A DNA stretch of 64,000 bases from the NCBI GenBank assembly GCA_017465505.1, contig JAFTWB010000006.1, positions 186,001-250,000 of the forward strand. The letters run 5' to 3'. Of the stretch, positions 53,001-63,269 are shown one piece after another. The notes below the pieces were generated by a model, which saw nothing but the letters and a program-made list of their open reading frames with translations, was not told the DNA's origin and did not search any database. Numbering within the stretch: the first letter of the stretch is position 1; each line of letters begins with the position of its first letter. The position numbers were made by a program, and so were the translations under genes. Source of the DNA: Clostridia bacterium. Its GTDB lineage: Bacteria > Bacillota > Clostridia > Oscillospirales > Acutalibacteraceae.

Positions 53001-54044
53001 ATGAACTCTAAATTAAAGGTCAAAGTTGGTAGTGTTTATATAGGTGGCGACGCACCTGTTTCTATTCAGTCAATGCTCAATACCCCTGCTGAGGATATTG
53101 AAGCTTCCGTTTCTCAGGCAAAACGCCTTGAGCAGGCAGGCTGTGAGATTATCCGTGCTGCTGTTCCCACGGTTAAGGATGTAAAGCTTATTTACGCCCT
53201 TAAAGAAGCTCTCACTGTTCCTGTTGTTGCAGACATTCACTTTGACTATAAAATTGCTCTTGAGTGTGTTGCAGCAGGTGTTGATAAAATCCGTATCAAC
53301 CCCGGTAATATCGGCAGTGATGATAGGGTAAAGGCAGTGGCTGACGCTTGTAAAAATGCAGGCGTTCCCATAAGAATCGGTGTAAATTCAGGCTCTCTTG
53401 AGAAGAGTATCCTTGAAAAATACGGTCACCCTACCGCTGAGGCTCTTTGTGAAAGTGCACTTTATCACGCTTCGCTTCTTGAAAAGTTCGATTTTAACAA
53501 CATTGTCCTTTCTATGAAGTCCTCTACTGTCGCTACAACTGTAAAGGCTTACGAGCTTGCTTCCGTAAAGACAGACTATCCTCTTCATCTTGGTGTAACG
53601 GAAACCGGTACAGAGTACGGCGGAATTATAAAGTCCAGTGCAGGTATAGGCTCTCTTCTTCTTCACGGAATAGGCGACACAATCCGCATTTCTCTTACCG
53701 CTGACCCTGTGAGAGAAGTTGTTGCTGCTAAGGAGCTTTTACGTTCAGTGGGTCTTAGAAACGACGGGGTGGAGTTTGTATCCTGTCCTACCTGCGGAAG
53801 AACTAAAATCGACCTTATCTCCCTTGCCAATAAGGTGCAGGAGAGTTTAGCCGGTGTTAATAAACACATCAAAGTTGCTGTTATGGGCTGTGTAGTAAAT
53901 GGCCCAGGTGAAGCCAAAGAAGCCGACATCGGCATTGCAGGCGGCGACGGTTGTGCCCTTATTTTCAAAAAAGGCGAAATCCTCAGAAAAGTACCGGAAG
54001 ATATGATTATTGAAGAGCTTTTAAAGGAGATTGAAAAGCTCTGA
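53001..54044 (+). CDS. ispG: HMB-PP synthase IspG (GcpE)
   Basis: Iron-sulfur enzyme (347 aa) that forms hydroxymethylbutenyl diphosphate in the methylerythritol phosphate pathway. It has the TIM-barrel N-terminal part (V-S-I-Q-S-M-L-N-T, VPVVADIHFDYKIAL and IRINPGNIG) and the C-terminal [4Fe-4S] domain with CPTCGRTKID near 256 and VMGCVVNGPGEAKEADIG near 293, giving the three conserved Cys plus the Glu. I chose ATG 53001 (GTGAGGT 6 bp upstream) over the GTG at 52989 that overlaps the rseP stop. It is followed by polC after 10 bp. Confidence 0.96.
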   Translation: MNSKLKVKVGSVYIGGDAPVSIQSMLNTPAEDIEASVSQAKRLEQAGCEIIRAAVPTVKDVKLIYALKEALTVPVVADIHFDYKIALECVAAGVDKIRINPGNIGSDDRVKAVADACKNAGVPIRIGVNSGSLEKSILEKYGHPTAEALCESALYHASLLEKFDFNNIVLSMKSSTVATTVKAYELASVKTDYPLHLGVTETGTEYGGIIKSSAGIGSLLLHGIGDTIRISLTADPVREVVAAKELLRSVGLRNDGVEFVSCPTCGRTKIDLISLANKVQESLAGVNKHIKVAVMGCVVNGPGEAKEADIGIAGGDGCALIFKKGEILRKVPEDMIIEELLKEIEKL

Positions 54045-54054
54045 CGAGGTTTAA

Positions 54055-57000
54055 ATGAATACTTTTATTTCATATTTCGAAAAATACATTGATACATCAA
54101 AGGTTTCTCAAGCCGTGAAGTCCTCACGGCTTATTAAACTTTTAGTCAATAAAGAAGCCCGAGTTATGGAAGTTACTCTGGGCTTTAATAATCTTGTGGA
54201 TAGGGAAGAGCTTTTCTCATTAGAGAAGGCTCTTATTTCTGCTTTAAAGCTTAAATCCTGTAAAGTGAATCCTACTTTCCCAAAAGAGTGCTTTGCATTA
54301 TCTTATTATCCTCACATCATTTCTCAGCTCAAGCGTCTTATGCCTGCCTTAAACGGCACTCTGGCCGACAGTATTCTCACAGTGGAGGGCAATGTTTTTG
54401 ATATTGAGCTTTTTCACGGTGGCGAAATGCTCCTTAAGGGTATGGGTTTTACAGATAACTTTAAGGCAATCCTTGCAGATGAATTTTCTATTTTTGATGT
54501 TGAGCTTACTTTCTCCGGTGTAAGAGAAATTAAAATTGATGACGAAGCCTATATTCAGCAGCAGAGCCATATTGAAGAAACTCTTCGCCGTGAAGAGCTT
54601 ATGCGTTTTGCCGAAAGCGACGCACCTTCCGAATATAAAGCAGTAAAAGCTAAGGATGTTATTGAAATCCGAGAAAACGAAAATCTTTTACCACAGGTTT
54701 TTTTGCCTTCTGTAAAGCCTTTGTGGGGTAATGCCATTAAAGGTAAGCCCACACCTATCAGCTCTCTTTCCTTTGATTCAGGCAAGGTTGTTGTCTGGGG
54801 TGATGTTTTCGAAATGGAAACCAAGGTTACCAAATCGGGAGATAAAAACATTATCCAGCTTTATATTACAGACTATTCAGGCTCAACCATTGTTAAGGTT
54901 TTTGCTCCTATCAATGAGTGTCGTCCTCTTGAAAATGTCAAAAAAGGCAATACAATTCTTGTCCGTGGTGATTATGAATTTGACCCCTTTATAAAAGCTT
55001 ATGTTATAAACGCTCGCTCCATTGCAACCGCCTCAAAGGTTAAGGTGCAGGATAATGCCGAGAATAAACGTGTTGAGCTTCACCTGCATAGCAATATGTC
55101 ACAGCTTGATGGTGTTTCTTCTGCCGAAAGCCTTATTAAAAGAGCCGCACAGTGGGGTCATAAGGCAATTGCCCTTACAGACCACGGCGTTGCTCAGGCT
55201 TTTCCTGAAGCTATGAATACCGCAAAAGCTATGGCTAAAAACGGTACGCCAATTAAGGTTATCTACGGTACAGAGGCTTATTTTGTTGATGACCTTGTTT
55301 CTGCCGTTGTTGGTTCAAAGGATATTGATTTTGAAGGTACATTTATCTGCTTTGACCTTGAAACAACAGGTTTTTCTGCAAAGAAAGACAGAATTACCGA
55401 AATCGGTGCCGTTAAAATTGAAAACGGCGTAATTACCGATACCTTCTCAACCTTTGTAAATCCCGAAAGACCTATCCCTGCCAAAATTACCGAGCTTACA
55501 GGAATAACCGATTCAATGGTAAGTGACGCACCTTCGGACACTGAAGCTGTTGCGGATTTCCTTGAGTTTTGCGGTGACGCAGTTCTAGTGGCCCATAATG
55601 CACCCTTTGATACCTCTTTCATTCGTGAGGTTTGCTCAAAAATGGGCAGGGAATATAACTATACTTCCATCGATACCGTGGCAATCTGCCGCAGTATTCT
55701 TAAAGATATCAAAAATTGCAAGCTTGATACTGTGGCAAAATTTTTGCGTCTGCCTGACTTCAATCACCACAGAGCCTGTGATGACGCCAACATTCTCGCT
55801 CATATTTTCTTGCAGCTTATTCAGCGTTTGCAGGATGATTACCAGATTAAATCTATTGGTGAAATCAACACAAAAATTGCAGGAGGCGACTTCAAAAAGC
55901 TTCCTTCATATCATCAGATTATTCTTGTTAAAAATCAGGCAGGACTTAAGAATCTCTATAAGCTGATTTCTTACGGACACCTTGATTATTTCTATAAACG
56001 ACCCAGAATTTTACGTTCTGTTTTGGAAAAGCACAGAGAGGGGCTTATTATCGGTTCTGCTTGTGAAGCAGGTCAGCTTTTCCGTGCTATTATGTCAGGC
56101 AAGAGCGACCAGGAAATTGAAGAAATCGCTGATTTTCACGATTATCTCGAGATTCAGCCCGACGGCAACAACCGCTTTTTACTTGCCAACGGCACTTTAA
56201 AATCTGTAGAAGAGCTTCACGAGATTAACCGCAAGATTATTTCCGTTGCACAAAAGCTCAACAAGCCTGTTGTTGCTACCTGTGATGTTCACTTCCTTGA
56301 CCCTCACGATTCCGAGTTTCGCCGTATTCTTATGGCAGGTCAGGGCTTTAGCGACGCCGACAATCAGGCACCACTTTACTTAAGAACTACTGCCGAAATG
56401 CTCAAAGAGTTTGAGTATCTGGGAGAGAGTAAAGCTTATGAGGTGGTAGTAGAAAATACCAACCTTATTGCCGATATGTGCGAAGAAATCCTGCCTATTC
56501 CTCCGGGAAACTTTCCACCCTTTATCGAAGGTGCTGAGGAACAGCTTATCTCAATTACTTGGGAGAGAGCCAAGAAGATGTACGGCGACCCCTTGCCTGA
56601 TATCGTTAAGGCAAGACTCGACAAAGAGCTTAACTCTATTACCAAATACGGCTTCTCCGTGCTTTATATGACCGCTCAGAAGCTTGTTGCAAACTCTGAG
56701 GCTCACGGTTATCTGGTAGGTTCACGAGGAAGCGTTGGTTCAAGCTTTGTTGCAACAATGTCAGGTATTTCCGAAGTTAATCCTCTTTGTCCTCACTATG
56801 TTTGCCCTGAATGTAAATATACAGAATTTATTACCGACGGCAGTTACGGCTCAGGCTTCGATATGCCTCCCAAGGATTGCCCGAAGTGCGGTACTCATCT
56901 TATTCAGGACGGCCACGAAATTCCCTTTGAAACCTTCCTTGGTTTTGAGGGTGACAAAGTGCCTGATATCGACCTTAACTTCTCCGGTGAGTATCAGTCC

Positions 57001-58401
57001 AGCTCTCACCGCTATACAGAAGAGCTCTTCGGTAAAGACAACGTTTTCAAAGCAGGTACAATTGCAACTGTTGCAGATAAAACCGCTTTCGGCTATGTTA
57101 AGAAATTTGAAGCAGAGCGTGACCTTACCCTTGGAAAAGCAGAAGAAACCCGTCTTGCAATCGGTTGCACAGGCGTAAAGCGTACCACAGGCCAGCACCC
57201 GGGCGGAATGGTTGTTGTACCCAAGGGTATGGAGGTTTACGATTTCTGCCCTGTTCAGCACCCTGCAAATGATGTAAACTCCGACAGTATTACAACTCAC
57301 TTCGACTTCCACTCAATCCACGACACTATATGTAAGCTGGATGAGCTCGGACACGATGTTCCCACAATTTATCATTATCTTGAGGAGTTTACAGGCATAC
57401 CTGTTATGGAAGTTTCTATGAGCGACCCCGATGTTATGTCCCTCTTTACTTCCACTGAGGCACTGGGTGTTACACCTGAAGATATCGACTCAGTTACAGG
57501 TACATATTCACTGCCCGAGCTTGGAACTCCCTTTGTACGACAAATGCTTATTGACGCTCAACCCAAAACCTTTACCGACCTTTTACAGATTTCGGGACTA
57601 TCTCACGGTACTGATGTTTGGATTGGCAACGCCGCTGACCTTATCCGTGACGGTGTCTGCACAATTTCAGAAGTTATCGGTACACGAGATTCCATTATGA
57701 CCTACCTTATGCATAAGGGTCTTGAGCCTAAAATGGCTTTCCAGATTATGGAAATTGTTCGTAAAGGTAAGGCGACCAAGCTTCTTACAGAAGACCATAT
57801 ACAGGCGATGAAAGACAACAACGTTCCCGATTGGTACATCGATTCCTGTATGAAAATCAAGTATATGTTCCCGAAGGCTCACGCTGCCGCCTATATGATT
57901 GCTGCTCTTCGTCTGGGTTGGTATAAGGTGCATAAGCCTCTGGAATATTATGCTGCTTATTTTACAGTGCGAGGAGATAACTTCGACGGCCTTACAGCAG
58001 GCAAGGGCAGACACGCAGTTTTGGAAAAGATCGCTTCCATAAAAGCCAAAGGTAATGAAGCAAGTGCCAAAGAGCAATCTGAAATTGCAACCTTGCAGAT
58101 AATCAATGAAATGCAGGCAAGAGGTATCGAGCTTCTTCCCATTGATGTTTATAAGTCCGAAGCCAAGAAATTTGTTGTGGAAGACGGCAAGCTCCGACTT
58201 CCCTTTTTGACAATTCCCGGTATCGGTGAAGCCGCCGCAATTTCTCTTGCAGAATGTGGCAAGCAGGGCGAGTATTTCTCCATTGAAGAAATGCAGCAGA
58301 AAACCAAGGTTACCAAGGCTGTTATTGAATCACTACGAGAAATCGGTGCTCTTAAAGGTATTCCCGAAAGCTCCCAGATGTCCCTTTTCGGTGATATGTA
58401 A
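54055..58401 (+). CDS. polC: DNA polymerase III PolC (Gram-positive type)
   Basis: Main replicative polymerase of Firmicutes (1448 aa). N-terminal domain (about 1-220); OB fold (about 235-340); PHP domain starting LHLHSNMSQLDGVSSAESL near 344, split by the inserted 3'-5' exonuclease (FICFDLETTGFSAKKDR near 443, with the Asp-Glu pair, then AHNAPFDTSF and HHRACDDAN near 590); the rest of PHP (ATCDVHFLDP near 742); a zinc finger with CPECKYTEF and CPKCGTH (about 924-960); and the palm with PDIDLNFSGEYQ near 978, then helix-hairpin-helix TIPGIGEAAAISLA near 1390. All segments are intact. It ends the core operon and shows that this organism uses PolC. Confidence 0.97.
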   Translation: MNTFISYFEKYIDTSKVSQAVKSSRLIKLLVNKEARVMEVTLGFNNLVDREELFSLEKALISALKLKSCKVNPTFPKECFALSYYPHIISQLKRLMPALNGTLADSILTVEGNVFDIELFHGGEMLLKGMGFTDNFKAILADEFSIFDVELTFSGVREIKIDDEAYIQQQSHIEETLRREELMRFAESDAPSEYKAVKAKDVIEIRENENLLPQVFLPSVKPLWGNAIKGKPTPISSLSFDSGKVVVWGDVFEMETKVTKSGDKNIIQLYITDYSGSTIVKVFAPINECRPLENVKKGNTILVRGDYEFDPFIKAYVINARSIATASKVKVQDNAENKRVELHLHSNMSQLDGVSSAESLIKRAAQWGHKAIALTDHGVAQAFPEAMNTAKAMAKNGTPIKVIYGTEAYFVDDLVSAVVGSKDIDFEGTFICFDLETTGFSAKKDRITEIGAVKIENGVITDTFSTFVNPERPIPAKITELTGITDSMVSDAPSDTEAVADFLEFCGDAVLVAHNAPFDTSFIREVCSKMGREYNYTSIDTVAICRSILKDIKNCKLDTVAKFLRLPDFNHHRACDDANILAHIFLQLIQRLQDDYQIKSIGEINTKIAGGDFKKLPSYHQIILVKNQAGLKNLYKLISYGHLDYFYKRPRILRSVLEKHREGLIIGSACEAGQLFRAIMSGKSDQEIEEIADFHDYLEIQPDGNNRFLLANGTLKSVEELHEINRKIISVAQKLNKPVVATCDVHFLDPHDSEFRRILMAGQGFSDADNQAPLYLRTTAEMLKEFEYLGESKAYEVVVENTNLIADMCEEILPIPPGNFPPFIEGAEEQLISITWERAKKMYGDPLPDIVKARLDKELNSITKYGFSVLYMTAQKLVANSEAHGYLVGSRGSVGSSFVATMSGISEVNPLCPHYVCPECKYTEFITDGSYGSGFDMPPKDCPKCGTHLIQDGHEIPFETFLGFEGDKVPDIDLNFSGEYQSSSHRYTEELFGKDNVFKAGTIATVADKTAFGYVKKFEAERDLTLGKAEETRLAIGCTGVKRTTGQHPGGMVVVPKGMEVYDFCPVQHPANDVNSDSITTHFDFHSIHDTICKLDELGHDVPTIYHYLEEFTGIPVMEVSMSDPDVMSLFTSTEALGVTPEDIDSVTGTYSLPELGTPFVRQMLIDAQPKTFTDLLQISGLSHGTDVWIGNAADLIRDGVCTISEVIGTRDSIMTYLMHKGLEPKMAFQIMEIVRKGKATKLLTEDHIQAMKDNNVPDWYIDSCMKIKYMFPKAHAAAYMIAALRLGWYKVHKPLEYYAAYFTVRGDNFDGLTAGKGRHAVLEKIASIKAKGNEASAKEQSEIATLQIINEMQARGIELLPIDVYKSEAKKFVVEDGKLRLPFLTIPGIGEAAAISLAECGKQGEYFSIEEMQQKTKVTKAVIESLREIGALKGIPESSQMSLFGDM

Positions 58402-58424
58402 GTTTAAGAAGGAGGTATATGAAT

Positions 58425-59618
58425 ATGAAAAATCCAAATCAGACAGATAACTTTGCTTCAAAAGTAAAGGTTGTCGGCAAAACCGTCACCCTTTGCATTT
58501 GTGCAGTAGTGCTTCTTGTTTTTGCACTTTTTAATCAGTGGACGTGGCAGATTATCGCAACAATCACCAAAATTGTTGCACCACTTGTTTACGGCTTAAT
58601 GCTTGCTTTTATTATCAATTATCCTTATGAGTTTTGTTATAACAGGCTTTATAAAAAAATAGGCACAAAAAAGCCTAAAATGCTTGTTGTACGCAAGGTT
58701 TTATCAATTGTTACAACCTACGTTTTCTTAGGTGTAATTATCGCTTTCCTTGTTGCTATCCTTATTCCTAACGTAGTGGACAGTATCAATTCCTTTGTTG
58801 ACCAATTGCCTGTTTATCTTGCACATTTTTCCACTGCCTTTACGCACGTGGCAACTTGGGTTAACGATACATTCTCTGTTGACCTTTCCGACACTAAGGC
58901 CATTGAAGATTTTGCAAGCAAGCTTATTCTCGGTGAAAATGCAAGCCTCATTTCAACATCTCATCTTCTTAACATTGCCCTTAACTCTATCTGGGACTTC
59001 CTTTATGGCCTTTATAATGCAGTTATTGCCATTATAGTTTCGGTTTATGTTATCGGCACAAAGGATAAGCTTTTGCGTCAGACCCGTAAGCTTACCCTTG
59101 CTTATGTACCCAAGCGTTTTCACAAACTTATCCGTGATGTAAAGAACGAAAGTTATAACATCTGCGGAAAGTTTATTATTGGCAAAATTATTGACTCTGC
59201 AATTATTGGTGTTCTTTGCTTTATCGGTCTTACTCTTATAGGTATTGATTATGCCGTGCTTATTTCCGTTGTGGTTGGTATTACCAACATCATCCCGTTC
59301 TTCGGTCCTTTCATCGGTGCAATTCCTTGTGCTATACTTCTCTTGCTTGTTGACCCCTGGGACTGCCTGTGGTTTGTTATCTTTATATTCGGACTTCAGC
59401 AGTTGGACGGTAACCTTATCGGCCCCAAGATTCTTGGCGACAGAATCGGTATCTCCGGTATCTGGGTGCTTGTAGGCGTTACCATAGGTGGCGGTCTTTT
59501 CGGTTTTGGCGGTATGGTGTTCGGTGTTCCTGTTTGTGCGGTAATCTATACACTTCTTGGCAAAGCTGTAAATAATAAGCTTAACAAAAAGAATAATCCT
59601 ATCCAGATCAAAGGTTGA
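58425..59618 (+). CDS. AI-2E family (PerM-type) transporter
   Basis: Polytopic membrane protein (397 aa) of the AI-2E/PerM family; roles differ between members, and AI-2 export is shown for only a few. About eight hydrophobic segments. The family C-terminal blocks are clear: ILVPNVVDSINSFVDQLPVYL-like residues near 115, IGKIIDSAIIGVLCFIGLTL near 255, TNIIPFFGPFIGAIP near 290, and LDGNLIGPKILGDRIGISGIW near 335. ATG 58425 is 9 bp from GGAGG; the ATG at 58419 is only 3 bp away, too close. It lies 23 bp downstream of polC and may share its transcript. Confidence 0.9.
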   Translation: MKNPNQTDNFASKVKVVGKTVTLCICAVVLLVFALFNQWTWQIIATITKIVAPLVYGLMLAFIINYPYEFCYNRLYKKIGTKKPKMLVVRKVLSIVTTYVFLGVIIAFLVAILIPNVVDSINSFVDQLPVYLAHFSTAFTHVATWVNDTFSVDLSDTKAIEDFASKLILGENASLISTSHLLNIALNSIWDFLYGLYNAVIAIIVSVYVIGTKDKLLRQTRKLTLAYVPKRFHKLIRDVKNESYNICGKFIIGKIIDSAIIGVLCFIGLTLIGIDYAVLISVVVGITNIIPFFGPFIGAIPCAILLLLVDPWDCLWFVIFIFGLQQLDGNLIGPKILGDRIGISGIWVLVGVTIGGGLFGFGGMVFGVPVCAVIYTLLGKAVNNKLNKKNNPIQIKG

Positions 59619-59625
59619 ATAAACT

Positions 59626-60915
59626 ATGTTCTTTAAAATTTTCACTTTCGGTTGTAAGGTGAATCAGTATGAATCTGAGTATATCCGTCATCTTCTCACA
59701 GGTGCAGGATATGAATACTCGGAAAGTGACGAAAATGCTGACATCTTTATCATCAATTCCTGTACTGTTACCGCGGTCAGCGATAAAAAATGCCGTCAGC
59801 TTATACATAAGCTCAGACGGCAGAAGGAAAATGCTGTTATCTTACTTTGCGGATGTATGTCCCAGGCTCATCCTGATAAACTAAACGATTTTTCCCAGTG
59901 TGATATTATCATCGGCAATTCTGATCACACTGTAATCCCACAGTATATTTCAGAATTTCTCGTTAACAGAAAGCAGATTGTGGATATCACCCCCCACGAC
60001 AGAGAACGAGAACCCTTTGAAAAATGCAAAGTCAGCAGATTTTCCGAACGTACCCGTGCCTACATTAAAATAGAAGATGGTTGTAGTCGATTCTGCTCTT
60101 ATTGCATTATTCCTTACGCAAGAGGCAGGGTCCGCTCAAAGGCTATTTCGGATATTTCTGAAGAAGCACAGCTTATAGCCCAAAGTGGTTATAAGGAAAT
60201 CGTCCTTACAGGTATTAACCTTTCCTTGTATGGTACAGATACAGACTCTAATCTCTGTGAAGCTGTTGAAGCCGTGGCAGAAGCAAAGGGTATAGAGCGA
60301 ATTCGCTTAGGCTCTCTTGAGCCCGAATATCTGGATGAAAATGTTCTCAGACGCCTCTCAAAAGTAAAAGCATTTTGTCCTCAGTTTCATCTTTCTCTTC
60401 AGAGCGGTTGCGATAAAACCCTTAAGGATATGAACCGAAACTATACTTCTGCAGAATATGCAAAAATCGTTTCAAATATACGAAAATTCTGGCAAAACCC
60501 TGCTATCACTACCGACGTTATGGTAGGCTTTGCAGGAGAGAGTGAGGAAGATTTCAACGCTTCTCTTGATTTTGTAAAAAATATCGGATTTGCAAAAGTT
60601 CACGTTTTTCCTTACTCAAAACGTGAAGGCACAAAAGCTTTTGAAATGAGCGGCCATTTAACCAATGCCGTTAAAACTCAGCGAGCTTCAGTAATGGGCA
60701 ACTCAGTGGAAGAAAGCAGAGATAACTTCCTGCTTACTCAGATTGGCAAAACATCAAAGGTACTTTTTGAAACAATCACCGACGGTAAATATTTCGGCTT
60801 AACAGAGAATTACACACCTGTAGTTGTTGAAAGTGATAAAGACATCCGAGGAGAAATCCTTGATGTAAATATTCTTTCTCTTAAATGTGAAATCTGCTTT
60901 GGCGAGTTAATCTAA
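59626..60915 (+). CDS. mtaB: tRNA methylthiotransferase MtaB
   Basis: Radical SAM enzyme (429 aa) that adds a methylthio group to t6A at tRNA position 37. The N-terminal UPF0004 domain has FTFGCKVNQYESEYI, NSCTVTAVSDKKCRQ near 44 and CGCM near 75 (three Cys for the auxiliary cluster). The radical SAM motif CSRFCSYC is near 148 and VLTGINLSLYG near 190. A TRAM-like C-terminal domain covers the last 70 residues. F-G-C-K-V-N-Q-Y-E separates it from MiaB. Together with tcdA it shows extensive modification of t6A tRNAs. The end overlaps the convergent gene by 9 bp. Confidence 0.95.
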   Translation: MFFKIFTFGCKVNQYESEYIRHLLTGAGYEYSESDENADIFIINSCTVTAVSDKKCRQLIHKLRRQKENAVILLCGCMSQAHPDKLNDFSQCDIIIGNSDHTVIPQYISEFLVNRKQIVDITPHDREREPFEKCKVSRFSERTRAYIKIEDGCSRFCSYCIIPYARGRVRSKAISDISEEAQLIAQSGYKEIVLTGINLSLYGTDTDSNLCEAVEAVAEAKGIERIRLGSLEPEYLDENVLRRLSKVKAFCPQFHLSLQSGCDKTLKDMNRNYTSAEYAKIVSNIRKFWQNPAITTDVMVGFAGESEEDFNASLDFVKNIGFAKVHVFPYSKREGTKAFEMSGHLTNAVKTQRASVMGNSVEESRDNFLLTQIGKTSKVLFETITDGKYFGLTENYTPVVVESDKDIRGEILDVNILSLKCEICFGELI

Positions 60916-62112
60916 AGCTTTAATAAAATTATCCATTTCATTCTTTGCGTTCTGAGAAATTATTGCCTCATAATCGTAGAGAATAAAACCGTCAAGCTTC
61001 TTGTTTCTGATGATTTCAAGCTCCTTGCTGAGAATTGATTCGCTGTTTTTCCAAGTGCCGCTGTCTGCGTCAGTGCCTGCCTTGTAAACTCCAAGACCTG
61101 CATATAGCTTTAAATCGTTATGCAAATCAAAATCCAGCCAGCTTTCAAGCCCTGCCTTAAAACTTAGGGCAGGGTTTTCCAGTGAGTAATAAAGCTGAGG
61201 GCAAATGTAATCCGCATAGCCAACACACTCACACCAGGATTTTACATCTGCACCCATACTCAGGTCGTTTTCTATATTTCCTTGAGGAGAGATACCGAAA
61301 AGTATAGAATTGTCGTATTTTTTAATTTCTCTGTAAACCTCGCTTATAAGCAGGTTAACGTGGCTTTTTCTCCACTCAAGCAGAGGCATAGCGTCTGTCT
61401 GAGAAGCAAATCCCTTAAGGTACTTGTTGTAGTCGCCTTTGTCAAAATCCTCATTTGAAGTAGGGTAGAAGTAATCGTCAAAATGTATTCCGTCTACCTT
61501 GTAGTTTTCGATTATTTCTTTTACTCCATTGACTATCAGTTTTCGTGCTTCTCTTGACGCAGGATTAAGATAAATCCCACCGTCATACTCAATCCCAAGG
61601 GAATTGTCCAGTAAATAAGGATTATTCTTCGCAAGGCTAAAATTTGATGAGCTTGTCATAACCCTGTAAGGGTTTATCCAGGCGTGAATTTCAAGATTTT
61701 CTCGTTTGCAGATTTCACACATAATCTCAAGAGGGTCAAAACTTTCTTTTTTACCTTGTTCACCCCATATTATATGAGAACTAGGGAAAATCTCCGATTC
61801 ATAAAATGCGTCGCAAAAAGCCCTGACGTGAACAAATAAGGCGTTGCAACCAACCCTTTCCGCCTTGTCTGCAATAGCCTCAAACTTTTGCCGAAAAGCT
61901 TCTTCGCTTCTGTCTGTGTTGCTCATATCGAGGGATATGTAGCTTACCCACATACCACGCATTTCGGCTTCACCCTCAGTAGAAATTGCTGAAGCCTTAC
62001 TGCTTACCGTTTCAGTTTTCTTTATATTTTTGTTGTGATTCACACTGACAATTACGGATACCACCGCTAAAATCAAAGTCAGTATTACAACTACATTCTG
62101 ATGTTTCTTCAT
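60907..62112 (-). CDS. Membrane-anchored family 10-like glycosyl hydrolase (GHL10/DUF187)
   Basis: Exported or anchored protein (401 aa) with one N-terminal hydrophobic segment (about 7-27). It belongs to the GHL10 (DUF187, YddW-type) glycosyl hydrolase family, proposed to act on peptidoglycan or polysaccharide; activity is rarely proven. It has EMRGMWVSYISLDMSN near residue 49, ALFVHVRAFCDAFYESEIFP near 91, EIHAWINPYRV near 144, a late KVDGIHFDDYFYPT near 207 and LYAGLGVYKAG near 333, as in the family. GFASQTDAM and LEWRKSHVNLLI support the barrel. Its 3' end overlaps mtaB by 9 bp in opposite orientation, so the two share no spacer terminator. Confidence 0.85.
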   Translation of the reverse strand: MKKHQNVVVILTLILAVVSVIVSVNHNKNIKKTETVSSKASAISTEGEAEMRGMWVSYISLDMSNTDRSEEAFRQKFEAIADKAERVGCNALFVHVRAFCDAFYESEIFPSSHIIWGEQGKKESFDPLEIMCEICKRENLEIHAWINPYRVMTSSSNFSLAKNNPYLLDNSLGIEYDGGIYLNPASREARKLIVNGVKEIIENYKVDGIHFDDYFYPTSNEDFDKGDYNKYLKGFASQTDAMPLLEWRKSHVNLLISEVYREIKKYDNSILFGISPQGNIENDLSMGADVKSWCECVGYADYICPQLYYSLENPALSFKAGLESWLDFDLHNDLKLYAGLGVYKAGTDADSGTWKNSESILSKELEIIRNKKLDGFILYDYEAIISQNAKNEMDNFIKALD

Positions 62113-62134
62113 AAAATTTCCTCCGAGGTATTCT

Positions 62135-62416
62135 ATGGAAAAGATTTTTATTGTTTATTTTTTTATAATCAGCCTTATAACAGTTATCCTCACAATATAC
62201 GATAAGAACGCCGCCAGAAAAAGAAAGTTTCGTATCAGCGAAGCTACTCTTATTCTCTGCGGAGTTTTCGGTGGAGCAATTGCAGAGCTTGTTACAATGC
62301 TCCTTATCCGTCACAAAACCCGTCATATAAAGTTTATGCTCGGGCTACCTCTGATAATTCTTGCACAGGGGCTTGTTATTGCAGGCGTGATTTTTTTAGG
62401 AGTGCTTTATGCTTGA
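62135..62416 (+). CDS. DUF1294 membrane protein
   Basis: Small membrane protein (93 aa) of the DUF1294 family, function unknown. Three or four hydrophobic segments flank the family motif YDKNAARKRKFRISEATLIL (residues 22-41), and then GGAIAELVTMLLIRHKTRHIKF near 49, which matches the G-x-x-x-A-x-x-x-F-R-H-K-T-x-K-x-x-F pattern. ATG 62135 has CCGAGGT upstream. It overlaps the next gene by 8 bp (62409-62416), so they are coupled. Confidence 0.85.
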   Translation: MEKIFIVYFFIISLITVILTIYDKNAARKRKFRISEATLILCGVFGGAIAELVTMLLIRHKTRHIKFMLGLPLIILAQGLVIAGVIFLGVLYA

Positions 62417-63269
62417 GTTTAAGGTGGACAAAGATTTTCAAAAGCTCACTGTTGGCAGATACTTGCGAACTTATTGCTCGGTATCAGCTCGCACCCTTGC
62501 AAAACTTAAGAAAATTCAGGGTGCAATCCTTCTCAACGGAAAGCCCGTAAGAGCTGTTGACCTTGTAAAGATGGACGATATAATATGTATCGATGTACCT
62601 AAATCTACATCGGATGGTGTTGCACCCGTAAACCTTCCTCTTGATGTTGTTTACGAAGACGACTTTCTCGTGGTTCTCAATAAACCCCCTTTTATGCCTG
62701 TTCATCCTACCAAGGTGCACCAGCAGGACACTCTTGCAAATGCCCTTGCTTTTTATGCCGAGAGCAAAGGGGAGAGCTTTACTTTTCACGCAGTTAATCG
62801 TCTGGACAGAAATACATCGGGGCTCGTACTTGTTGCCAAAGACAGACATACCGCCTCGGTTCTCTCCCAAACGGAAATCACAAAGCATTATACCGCATTT
62901 GCTCACGGGAAAATTGCCGAGAAAGGCACCGTAAACGGCCCAATAGCGTTGAGTGATGACAGCAAAATTGTCCGTAAAGTCAGTGAGTGGGGTAAACCCT
63001 CCATCACTCATTTTGAGCCTGTAGATGATTATGAAGACTTTACAGTTTTGAAGCTTGTGCTTGAAACAGGCAGAACTCACCAGATAAGATGTCATATGTC
63101 CTATATAGGACATCCTCTGTTGGGAGATGACCTTTACGGCGGCAATTTGGATAAAATCAATCGTCACGCTCTTCACTGCGGTTATATTTCTTTTTTTCAT
63201 CCTATAAAAAATGATATAATGGAATTTAAAGCAGATTTGCCTGATGATATGAAATCTTTGCTAAATTAA
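62409..63269 (+). CDS. RluA-family pseudouridine synthase
   Basis: RNA modifying enzyme (286 aa) of the RluA group, which converts uridines to pseudouridine in rRNA or tRNA. It has an N-terminal S4-like domain (about 1-70, R-T-L-A-K-L-K-K-I-Q-G-A-I-L-L-N-G). The catalytic block is HAVNRLDRNTSGLVLVAKDR near 128 (catalytic Asp in R-L-D), and the late ETGRTHQIRCHMSYIGHPLLGD follows near 217. The order RLD..RTHQIR is family-specific. The target site cannot be told from sequence. It overlaps the DUF1294 gene, and a strong terminator follows. Confidence 0.92.
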   Translation: MLEFKVDKDFQKLTVGRYLRTYCSVSARTLAKLKKIQGAILLNGKPVRAVDLVKMDDIICIDVPKSTSDGVAPVNLPLDVVYEDDFLVVLNKPPFMPVHPTKVHQQDTLANALAFYAESKGESFTFHAVNRLDRNTSGLVLVAKDRHTASVLSQTEITKHYTAFAHGKIAEKGTVNGPIALSDDSKIVRKVSEWGKPSITHFEPVDDYEDFTVLKLVLETGRTHQIRCHMSYIGHPLLGDDLYGGNLDKINRHALHCGYISFFHPIKNDIMEFKADLPDDMKSLLN